From assembly GCA_030146405.1 (NCBI GenBank), contig JASLBS010000120.1:1-6032 (forward strand): a stretch of 6,032 bases of DNA, read 5' to 3'. Below the pieces are notes generated by a model, which was not told where the DNA came from, did not search any database, and was given only the letters and a program-made list of their open reading frames with translations. Each line of letters begins with the position of its first letter. The first letter of the stretch is position 1. Source of the DNA: Arthrobacter sp. Lineage in GTDB: Bacteria > Actinomycetota > Actinomycetes > Actinomycetales > Micrococcaceae. Both the position numbers and the translations under genes were made by a program. Below, piece by piece: positions 1 through 5,444 of this stretch.

Positions 1-483
1 CTGCCGGAGGCCCTGATCCAGCTGGGGGAGAAAGGGCCCACCGAGCTTCGGGCAGCATTCCGGGCCTTCGGTACGGACTATCGTGCGGGCGGTCGCTTCG
101 ACGACGCCCTCAATCGCCTGAAGGAGCGCTTGGCCGATCCCGTCTCGGACCGGATCGTCGAGGCGCTGCGTATGACGCGGGAGGTGGGTGGCTCCGATCT
201 GGGACGTCTGCTCGGCACCCTGTCCGAGTTCCTGCGCGACTCGGCCCGTACCCGGAGCGAGCTGGAGGCCCGGCAGTCCTGGACGGTGAATGCCGCACGG
301 CTCGCGGTCGCCGCTCCCTGGTTCGTCCTGATGCTGCTGTCCACCCGCCCGGAGGCCGTGAGGGCGTACAACTCCGCCGGCGGCGTGGCCGTCCTCGTCA
401 GCGGGCTCGTGATCTCCGTGGTCTGCTATCGCATCATGCTGCGCGTCGGCGCCCTGCCCGAGGACGAGCGGGTGCTCCGTTGA
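1..483 (+). CDS. tadB: TadB-like pilus assembly platform protein, C-terminal part (5' end outside window)
   Basis: The reading frame is open from the first base and ends at TGA 481-483, giving the last 160 residues of a type II secretion F-domain (T2SSF) protein. The soluble helical part (about residues 10-90, with the motif EVGGSDLGRLLGTLSEFLRD) matches the cytoplasmic F domain that contacts the assembly ATPase. Two hydrophobic helices follow (about 101-114 and 128-143), then a short charged tail, as is usual for TadB-type inner-membrane platform proteins. Its role is to couple the TadA ATPase to extraction of Flp/pseudopilin subunits from the membrane. The next gene is a second T2SSF protein, in the standard tadB-tadC order, and its TTG start overlaps this stop (TTGA), suggesting translational coupling. 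An internal TTG at 130 could be called as a start, but the frame upstream of it encodes convincing family sequence, so this is a truncation by the window edge. The B versus C assignment rests on gene order. Confidence 0.88.
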   Translation: MPEALIQLGEKGPTELRAAFRAFGTDYRAGGRFDDALNRLKERLADPVSDRIVEALRMTREVGGSDLGRLLGTLSEFLRDSARTRSELEARQSWTVNAARLAVAAPWFVLMLLSTRPEAVRAYNSAGGVAVLVSGLVISVVCYRIMLRVGALPEDERVLR

Positions 484-1421
484 ATCCCGTCCTGGCGCTC
501 GCAGCGCTCTCCGGACTCGTCCTGGGTGCTGGGCTGTGGCTCGTTCTGGTACGTCTGCCCCCGATGCGTCCCGTCACCCTCACCCAACGCATCGCACCCC
601 AACTCCGTGCCGTCGACGTTCGGTCGAAGCTCCTCGCGTCAACGCCGGTGAACATCACTCCGTTCGGCCCCTTGGAGCGTATCCTCCGTCCACTCCTGGC
701 CGACGCCGTGTCCTGGTCCCATCGCTTCAATCCGGCATCGGCGAGTCTCGCTCGGCGGCTCGCTCAGGCGGGTCGGGGTCAGAGCACCACCGACTTCCGC
801 GCGCAGCAGCTTCTATGGGCGGCGGGCGCACTCGGTCTGTCCACGGTGATCACGGTCCTGCTCGCGGCGTCGGGCTCCATCAACGTACCCCTCGCCGTCA
901 TCATCATCCTCGCGTGTGCCGTGCTGGGCTTCGCCGGTCGCGACTACCTGCTGTCGATGGACATCAAGCGCCGCGAGGCGAGGATGCTCGCGGAGTTCCC
1001 GAGCCTCGCGGAACTCATGGCACTCGCCGTTTCCGCGGGGGAGAGCACCACCGGAGCCCTGGAACGGATCTGCAGGACGGCCACCGGGGAGCTCGCCGGT
1101 GAGTTCGGCCTGGTTCTCGCGGAGACACGCGCGGGTAAGCCACTCGTCGAGGCGCTGCAGCAGTTCTCGAATCGCACCCGGCTCGCTCCACTCGCTCGGT
1201 TCGTGGACGGCATCACCGTGGCGGTTCAACGCGGTACGCCGCTCGCCGACGTGCTGCGCGCCCAGGCGCAGGACGTCCGGGATCTGGCCAAACGCGAACT
1301 CATGGAATCCGCCGGGAAGAAGGAGATCGCGATGATGGTCCCGCTCGTCTTCGGTGTGCTTCCCCTCACCGTTCTCTTCGCCATCTACCCGGGCATCGCC
1401 CTGATCAACCTCGGTTTCTGA
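480..1421 (+). CDS. tadC: TadC-like type II secretion system F family protein
   Basis: This is a complete protein of 313 residues. Hydrophobic segments lie at about residues 3-25, 112-130, 135-152 and 285-309. Between the third and fourth is a cytoplasmic T2SSF domain (about 165-285) starting with EFPSLAELMALAVSAGES, the typical 'FP..LxxLAxxVxAG' opening of TadB/TadC proteins. The ending KKEIAMMVPLVFGVLPLTVLFAIYPG is also typical of the family. It acts in the inner membrane as the second half of the pilus assembly platform, working with TadB and the secretion ATPase. The start is TTG at 480-482, overlapping the upstream TGA; no strong Shine-Dalgarno is visible, so reinitiation or coupling is likely. 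The gene ends 31 bases before the Flp-like gene. Codon use matches its neighbours. Family assignment is firm; the C rather than B label is from gene order. Confidence 0.9.
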   Translation: MNPVLALAALSGLVLGAGLWLVLVRLPPMRPVTLTQRIAPQLRAVDVRSKLLASTPVNITPFGPLERILRPLLADAVSWSHRFNPASASLARRLAQAGRGQSTTDFRAQQLLWAAGALGLSTVITVLLAASGSINVPLAVIIILACAVLGFAGRDYLLSMDIKRREARMLAEFPSLAELMALAVSAGESTTGALERICRTATGELAGEFGLVLAETRAGKPLVEALQQFSNRTRLAPLARFVDGITVAVQRGTPLADVLRAQAQDVRDLAKRELMESAGKKEIAMMVPLVFGVLPLTVLFAIYPGIALINLGF

Positions 1422-1438
1422 ATCACCCACCACTACCG

Positions 1439-1445
1439 GCAGGAG
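1439..1445 (+). promoter_or_regulatory. Shine-Dalgarno of the Flp-like gene
   Basis: GCAGGAG lies 7 bases before ATG 1453 and is the clearest ribosome binding site in the pilus operon. It suggests that the small Flp-like protein is translated independently and probably at a higher rate than the coupled genes around it, as expected for a major structural subunit. Confidence 0.65.
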
Positions 1446-1452
1446 CATCCCC

Positions 1453-1668
1453 ATGAACATCCCGACCAGAGCATTCCGACTGTGCCTCGTCCTCCTCGCT
1501 GCCGGTGCGGCCCTCGTGACGAACTCCGACGACCGTGAGCGGGGAGACGTGCCCGGCTGGGTCATGATCACCCTGATGTCGGCTGTGCTCGTGGCCGCAC
1601 TGCTCGCCATCGCAGGCCCGGCACTCGAAGGGTTGTTCAACTCGGCGATCGATCAGGTTTCCCGCTAG
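1453..1668 (+). CDS. Flp-like small membrane protein of the Tad pilus operon (candidate major pilin)
   Basis: This is a protein of 71 residues starting at ATG, 7 bases after AGGAG. A basic N-terminus is followed by a hydrophobic stretch (about 8-23), a charged patch DDRERG (26-31), then DVPGW and a second long hydrophobic helix (about 36-56) ending in a short amphipathic tail. The size, the position between tadC and tadE, and the ERG-hydrophobic helix arrangement are what one expects of an Flp-type prepilin cleaved by a TadV-like peptidase after Gly31. Resemblance to small hypothetical proteins in Arthrobacter-type tad loci is from memory. Odd points: position +5 after Gly31 is Trp, not the Glu usual in Flp pilins, and the putative leader itself is hydrophobic. 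It could instead be a bitopic accessory protein rather than the pilin. The stop TAG directly abuts a possible GTG start of the next gene. Confidence 0.7.
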   Translation: MNIPTRAFRLCLVLLAAGAALVTNSDDRERGDVPGWVMITLMSAVLVAALLAIAGPALEGLFNSAIDQVSR

Positions 1669-1713
1669 GTGGATCCAGCGGACGGTTCAGGGACGGGGCG
1701 CTCTGGAGTCAGC

Positions 1714-2094
1714 GTGCCCTGTGAGGACCGAGAGCGTGGTGCCGCCGTCGTCGATTTCGCCCTGATCGGTGGTCTGCTGACGGTCATCTTCGTGGCGATC
1801 CTCCAACTGACGCTCGTCCTGCACGTGCGGAATACTCTGATCTATGCGGCATCCTCGGGGGCCCGCTACGGTGCTCTCGCGGACCGTGACCCCCAGGATG
1901 CTGCGGCGAGGACGGAGGAGCTGATACGCGGCACCCTGTCGGAGACGTACAGCTCCGATGTCTCGGTCAGTGAGAGCACGCTCGACGGTGTCGTCACCCT
2001 CCAGGTAGTGGTCCGCGCGCCCTTGCCCGTGATCGGGTTGGTCGGGCCCGGCGGCGTGTTGGAGGTGCGTGGGCATGCCGCCCTGCCCTCCTGA
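1714..2094 (+). CDS. tadE: TadE-like pseudopilin
   Basis: This is a TadE-family minor pilin/pseudopilin. A short charged leader ends in RERG (residues 6-9), followed by AAVVDFALIGGLLTVIFVAI, the class III prepilin cleavage region and a single transmembrane helix (about 15-37). A conserved NTLIYAASSGARYGA segment and a periplasmic or extracellular beta-rich tail follow. Position +5 is Asp14, where most TadE proteins have Glu. It is thought to be processed by the prepilin peptidase and to help Flp pilus assembly. Start choice: GTG 1714 has GGAG (1705-1708) 5 bases upstream and gives a normal 9-residue leader (126 aa in all). A GTG at 1669, directly after the preceding stop, would add 15 residues, but those codons have poor G/C at third positions and no good ribosome binding site. 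The end overlaps the next gene by 20 bases. Confidence 0.88.
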   Translation: MPCEDRERGAAVVDFALIGGLLTVIFVAILQLTLVLHVRNTLIYAASSGARYGALADRDPQDAAARTEELIRGTLSETYSSDVSVSESTLDGVVTLQVVVRAPLPVIGLVGPGGVLEVRGHAALPS

Positions 2095-2635
2095 GGAGCG
2101 AGGTACAGCTCTCCTGCGGAAAGACCACCACCGACCGGTCGGGCGCCGGTCACGGTTCGTTCGTGGTCCGCAGCTGCCGGCGCGTGTCCGGCGGCTGTTG
2201 GTGGTGGAGGGCCAGGGGGAGGGCAGCTCCGAGGATGGCAGCGCCGTCGTGGAGTTCGTCTTCCTGGGGGTGCTGCTGCTGGTACCGGTGGTCTATCTCG
2301 TTCTCACGGTGGGTCAGTTGCAGGGAGGGTCCTTCGCCGTGGTGGGAGCCGCGGACCAGGCGGCGAAGGTGTTCGTGGACGCCCCGACGCCGCAGGAGGC
2401 CCAGGCGCGTGCCAGGGCGGCGGCACTCCTCACGCTGTCGGACTTCGGTTTCACCGAGGAGCAGGCGTCGATCGACATCACCTGCGACGCGGAGTGCCTG
2501 GCGCCGGGGTCGAGCGTGAGCGTGGTGGTGCGACTGGAGGTACCGCTTCCGTTGCTCCCCGACATCGCAGGTTCGAGGGCGTCCGCGGCAACCGTCGACG
2601 CCGTGGCGGCGCAGATCGTCGAGCGCTTCGGATGA
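2075..2635 (+). CDS. second TadE/TadF-like pseudopilin
   Basis: This protein has 186 residues if started at ATG 2075, which is 9 bases after GGAGG (2061-2065). The diagnostic part is SSEDG|SAVVEFVFLGVLLL (cleavage Gly55, Glu at +5), a class III prepilin motif plus transmembrane helix (about 58-80). The downstream region has AADQAAKVF and a periplasmic part with a Cys pair (137 and 141) in ITCDAECLAPGSSV, then a beta-strand segment VVVRLEVPLPLLP. This is a minor pilin or assembly factor of the Tad system. The leader would be unusually long (55 residues) and very basic. Alternative starts are GTG 2069, or TTG/GTG codons at 2198, 2201 and 2204, which would give a short leader but have no ribosome binding site. 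The first roughly 35 codons after the tadE stop use more A/T at third positions, so the true start is uncertain. The 3' end overlaps the next gene as ATGA. Confidence 0.85.
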   Translation: MPPCPPEERGTALLRKDHHRPVGRRSRFVRGPQLPARVRRLLVVEGQGEGSSEDGSAVVEFVFLGVLLLVPVVYLVLTVGQLQGGSFAVVGAADQAAKVFVDAPTPQEAQARARAAALLTLSDFGFTEEQASIDITCDAECLAPGSSVSVVVRLEVPLPLLPDIAGSRASAATVDAVAAQIVERFG

Positions 2636-3126
2636 GCGCGCGGCGAGGGTCGCCCACCGGGGAGCGACGGCGCCGGTCGGCCGGTGCGGGTCCGGAGTCC
2701 GGGCAGGTAGGGATCCTGATCATCGGGTACCTCCTGGTCTCCCTCCTGGTGGTGACCGTCGTGCTCGCGGCATCCTCCGTCTACATCGAGCGCAAGAAAC
2801 TCCTGTCCGCCGCGGACGGCGCTGCCCTGGCTGCCGCGGACACCTACAGCATCGACGTCGGATCGGGTGGCGACGGGTCGACGACGCCGCTTCCCACCCT
2901 CGACAGCGCAGGCGTGGGTGACTCGACCGCGGCGTACCTCGTGGCGATCGGCGCCGGTGAGCGGTTCGAGCAGTTGGCCGTCGACCCGGGCACCGGGGCT
3001 CCGGACGGTCGGACGGCACGGGTTGTTCTCACCGCCGTCGTCCACCCGCCGATCGTGAACTTCCTCGTGCCCGCGGGGATCCCGATCGTCGCCCAGGCCG
3101 ACGCCCGCGCCGAGCTGACCCGTTGA
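2632..3126 (+). CDS. TadG-like pilus assembly protein
   Basis: This is a protein of 164 residues, last in the pilus operon. ATG 2632 overlaps the preceding TGA (ATGA), so translation is probably coupled; an open frame upstream to 2494 lies inside the previous gene and is not used. A basic N-terminus (ARRGSPTGERRRR) precedes GQVGILIIGYLLVSLLVVTVV, one transmembrane helix (about 26-49), and then YIERKKLLSAADGAALAAAD, the hallmark juxtamembrane segment of TadG-like / Rv3654c-type 'TadE-like' proteins. The rest is a short Gly/Asp-rich linker and a beta-strand region (RVVLTAVVHPPIVNFLVPAG). It lacks the large von Willebrand-type region of proteobacterial TadG, as is usual for actinobacterial versions. 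It is probably anchored in the membrane with its C-terminus outside, taking part in pilus assembly or anchoring. The exact role of this family is not established. Confidence 0.85.
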   Translation: MSARRGSPTGERRRRSAGAGPESGQVGILIIGYLLVSLLVVTVVLAASSVYIERKKLLSAADGAALAAADTYSIDVGSGGDGSTTPLPTLDSAGVGDSTAAYLVAIGAGERFEQLAVDPGTGAPDGRTARVVLTAVVHPPIVNFLVPAGIPIVAQADARAELTR

Positions 3127-3150
3127 TCGGACCTGGTGACCGGATGCTAT

Positions 3151-3189
3151 GAGCAGATCCGTACCAGGTGACCCGGTACGGATCTGCTC
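3151..3189. terminator. perfect inverted repeat between convergent genes, likely bidirectional terminator
   Basis: GAGCAGATCCGTACC (3151-3165) and GGTACGGATCTGCTC (3175-3189) are perfect reverse complements, with a 9-base spacer. The hairpin falls 24 bases after the tadG-like stop and 9 bases beyond the stop of the convergent GH28 gene, so it can serve both transcripts. There is no T-run on either strand, so it is a U-tract-less terminator candidate, or an mRNA 3'-end stabiliser, rather than a classical intrinsic terminator. Confidence 0.75.
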
Positions 3190-3198
3190 CGCCGGGCC

Positions 3199-5244
3199 CT
3201 AGTCGACGGGCACCGGGCTCACACGGTCGAACGTGGTGCCGACGGAGTGCTCGTCGAACCGCCATGGATTGGCGCCGTTGCGGACGCTCTCGAAGGTGAC
3301 GTCCCTGAACGTCGAGTTGGTCAATCCCTGGATGCCGGTCGGATTGACGTTGCGGAACACCACGTTCTCGAAGGTGAAGTTCCTCAGCGTGGCCGTCCCC
3401 TCGCCCAGCGCCGGCCCGGCCTGGATGTCGATGACCGGCTTGCTGTCGGAGACCGCCATCCCGCACGTCGGTGAGTTGTTCCCGTCCACGGTGACATTGC
3501 GGACCTGCACGTCCTCGAAGGTCGCCGAATCTCCCGCGATGTAACCGGAGGGCGAGAGGTTGTAGCTCAGCGTCATGATGAAGGCGCTGCTACCCATGCA
3601 GGCCATCGGGGTGTCGCGGAACAGGAAGTTCCGCCCGCCGCCCGCCATGTCGGAGGTACTCTTCATGCGGAGTCCGCCGGTCTCCACCTTGTACATCACG
3701 TTGTCCTCGGCGAGGACGCGCTGCACCCAGGCCGCGGTGTTCGAACCGACCGCGATGCCGCCGTGGCCCATCCGCATGTAGTTGTTGAAGATCCAGACGT
3801 CCTCGCTGGCGCGCCCTTCCGCTCCGTACTTGCCCTGGCCGGCAGCGAAGTTGACCTGGTCGTCGCCCGTGTCGAAGAAGTTGTTCACCACGATGCCGTT
3901 GCTGGCCCCGCCGAACTCCACGCCGTCGCCGTTGTTGGTGTTGAACGTGGTGTGCCGCATGGCGTTCACGGTGCTGTTCTCGGTGTCGAGGATCATCACG
4001 CCGTGGAACGCCGGATTGTCCGCCGTGACCCCTTCGATGTAGAGGTTCTCCACGCCCATGAAGGTCATGAGGCTGGAACGGTACTGGCTGTACAACTGCG
4101 ACTCGGTGATGTTCTCCGGCTTGTTCACCACCCCGATCAACGAATCCGGATTCTCCACCGCATTGCGGAACTGGTTCGCGGCGAGGAGGCCGTCATCGAG
4201 AACTTTCGAGGCGTTGCTGGCGAGGTACTGCGGAAGTTCGTTGCCTGCTTCGTCGACGATCGACCCGGTGGTGGTGCGCTTCCAGCCGTTGCCGTCCACG
4301 ACTCCCTCGCCGACGATCCGCACGTTGCTCGCGACCGCACCGGGCTCGCGCCCTTCCGCTGATCGGCCGTTGTCGTCCGGCAGTACGTTGAGGAGCGACG
4401 GCGGACGCAGGAAGATGCGGTACTCCGATTCCTCCGGTAGGGGCTCGGGTACGGGGTAGAGGTAGTAGCCCTTCTCCAGCGGGTAGTCCTCCCACCGGTC
4501 CGAGCCGAGCAGTCGTGCCCCTTCCTGGAGCTCGAGTGTCATGTTGGAGTGCAGGAACAGGGCGCCGGTGCGGAACGTGCCCTTCGGGATGACGACGGTG
4601 CAGCCGGGGGTGCGGCACGTGTCGATCGCCTTCTGGATGGCGGCGGTGTCGAGCGTGCTGCCGTCCCCTACCGCCTTGTAGGCCCGGTGGGTCACGTCCA
4701 CCCGATGGCGCTTGGGTGTGGTGGTCACCGTGATGGTCTCGCTCGCGTCCGATTCCGAGCCGTCCTCGTGGATCGCGGTGACATGGAACCGGTGACTGGT
4801 CCGGGGTGACAGGCCGGTCACGGTGTAGTTGTGGGCAACCGTCCTGGTGTGGAATTCGTCCGTATCAGCCGCACGGAACGCGTCGACGTACTCCTGGGCG
4901 GGGGAGTGGAGCCGGGCGTTCTCCTCGGCGGTCCCGATGACCTTGCCGTCGCGGTAGACCCGGTAATCGACCACGTCGTCGTAGAGGTCCGGCTTGTTCC
5001 AGACGAGCAGGGTCGTGGTCTCGTCCGTCGCCACGGCAGGAACGCACAGGTTCTGTGGTGCCCGTCCGGTGCCCGGGGCGAGGTGCACGCTGGTGCTCGA
5101 GCAGGTCGGGGAATCCTTCTTCCCGGGGGGAGCTGCTGAACCAGGAAGAGCCGTGACGGTCAGGGACGTGAACCCCAGTAGTATGACGGCCGCAGCGCTG
5201 AGGAATCTGGATCCGCGTTTCGGGACAGGTCTCGTGGAATGCAT
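3199..5244 (-). CDS. secreted FnIII-GH28 exo-polygalacturonase (PehX-like)
   Basis: This is a protein of 681 residues and a probable pectinase that cleaves polygalacturonate outside the cell (GH28, inverting). Domains: a signal peptide (basic 1-13, hydrophobic 14-33, cleavage near PGSAA|PPG at residue 38); a fibronectin type III domain (about 63-176, ending SDASETITVTTTP); then the GH28 parallel beta-helix (about 181-660), opening with AVGDGSTLDTAAIQKAIDTC. Catalytic motifs are all present: NNGDG with Asp440, TGDD with Asp461/Asp462, MGHGG with His494, and LRMKS with Arg526/Lys528 (the RIK position). The order FnIII then GH28, and segments such as YLASNASKV, NPAFHG and NNFFDTGDD, closely recall the Dickeya exo-poly-alpha-galacturonosidase PehX (about 600 aa). 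Exo action is therefore likely, but it is inferred. Six Cys remain after the signal peptide; there is no cell-wall anchor. ATG 5244 is preferred over GTG 5265 because AGGAAGGA lies 6 bases before the ATG, while the GTG lies inside a hairpin. It is a single-gene unit, convergent with the pilus operon and divergent from prfB. Confidence 0.92.
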   Translation of the reverse strand: MHSTRPVPKRGSRFLSAAAVILLGFTSLTVTALPGSAAPPGKKDSPTCSSTSVHLAPGTGRAPQNLCVPAVATDETTTLLVWNKPDLYDDVVDYRVYRDGKVIGTAEENARLHSPAQEYVDAFRAADTDEFHTRTVAHNYTVTGLSPRTSHRFHVTAIHEDGSESDASETITVTTTPKRHRVDVTHRAYKAVGDGSTLDTAAIQKAIDTCRTPGCTVVIPKGTFRTGALFLHSNMTLELQEGARLLGSDRWEDYPLEKGYYLYPVPEPLPEESEYRIFLRPPSLLNVLPDDNGRSAEGREPGAVASNVRIVGEGVVDGNGWKRTTTGSIVDEAGNELPQYLASNASKVLDDGLLAANQFRNAVENPDSLIGVVNKPENITESQLYSQYRSSLMTFMGVENLYIEGVTADNPAFHGVMILDTENSTVNAMRHTTFNTNNGDGVEFGGASNGIVVNNFFDTGDDQVNFAAGQGKYGAEGRASEDVWIFNNYMRMGHGGIAVGSNTAAWVQRVLAEDNVMYKVETGGLRMKSTSDMAGGGRNFLFRDTPMACMGSSAFIMTLSYNLSPSGYIAGDSATFEDVQVRNVTVDGNNSPTCGMAVSDSKPVIDIQAGPALGEGTATLRNFTFENVVFRNVNPTGIQGLTNSTFRDVTFESVRNGANPWRFDEHSVGTTFDRVSPVPVD

Positions 5245-5250
5245 GGGCGT

Positions 5251-5258
5251 TCCTTCCT
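5251..5258 (-). promoter_or_regulatory. Shine-Dalgarno that fixes the GH28 start
   Basis: On the minus strand AGGAAGGA ends 6 bases before ATG 5244. This makes the ATG the natural start and turns the in-frame GTG at 5265, which lies upstream of the ribosome binding site, into untranslated leader. Confidence 0.75.
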
Positions 5259-5278
5259 GGGGCACTCCGATGTGCCCC
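5259..5278 (-). promoter_or_regulatory. 5'-UTR hairpin abutting the GH28 ribosome binding site
   Basis: On the minus strand GGGGCAC (5278-5272) pairs perfectly with GTGCCCC (5265-5259) across a 6-base loop. The stem ends exactly where the Shine-Dalgarno begins. It could stabilise the mRNA 5' region or modulate ribosome access. There is no evidence for a ligand, and it is too short to be a known riboswitch. Confidence 0.4.
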
Positions 5279-5333
5279 TGTGGTGAGCGCAGCGAGAGGG
5301 TCGAGCCCTGTACGGGCGATGATCGAGACCGTC

Positions 5334-5347
5334 AGAAAACGTTTTCT
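5334..5347. promoter_or_regulatory. LacI-family operator palindrome
   Basis: AGAAAACGTTTTCT is a perfect 14-bp palindrome with the central CG flanked by A/T runs that typifies operators of LacI/GalR-family repressors (AAACGTTT-like core). Its centre is about 96 bases upstream of the GH28 ATG and just downstream of the candidate minus-strand promoter, a good position for repression. A sugar-responsive LacI regulator is therefore inferred for the pectinase gene; no regulator gene is in the window. It is also about 135 bases upstream of prfB, so an effect there is less likely. Confidence 0.75.
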
Positions 5348-5366
5348 CACTGCAACTGAGGATTCG

Positions 5367-5395
5367 AGCCTAAGGAGGAGTGGTGAAGCGGTCAA
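5367..5395 (-). promoter_or_regulatory. candidate promoter of the GH28 gene
   Basis: On the minus strand TTGACC (5395-5390) is separated by 17 bases from TAGGCT (5372-5367). The -35 matches the consensus at 5 of 6 positions; the -10 is weak (3 of 6) but has the T-A----T pattern common in actinobacteria. Transcription would start near 5360 and run directly into the LacI-type operator, leaving a leader of about 115 bases. The call rests on motif and context only. Confidence 0.4.
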
Positions 5396-5444
5396 GGGTG
5401 GGCGCAGGAACTGCACCCGCCGGATCGTCCAGCACGAGCGCTCC

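Noticed and set aside
813..1640. 275-codon open frame on the minus strand opposite tadC and the Flp-like gene
   Set aside because: It is a GC-rich antisense shadow: the sense strand encodes clear T2SSF and membrane sequence, while this translation is Arg/Glu/Gly/His-rich with no family resemblance and no ribosome binding site.
2494..2631. N-terminal extension of the tadG-like gene to 2494
   Set aside because: The added residues lie wholly within the preceding pseudopilin gene in another frame and are Arg/Gly-rich; ATG 2632 with the ATGA overlap is the natural start.
2314..3045. 243-codon minus-strand open frame opposite the pseudopilin and tadG-like genes
   Set aside because: Its composition is typical of an antisense shadow, and it crosses the boundary of two well-supported genes with coupled starts.
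3763..4362. 199-codon plus-strand open frame within the GH28 gene
   Set aside because: The Val/His/Glu-rich translation is the complement of beta-helix repeats; the minus strand carries intact catalytic motifs over the same bases.
5306..5318. Short GCCC-TGTAC-GGGC inverted repeat in the GH28 leader as a second regulator site
   Set aside because: Only four base pairs with a five-base spacer, expected by chance in GC-rich DNA, and unlike the nearby LacI-type palindrome.
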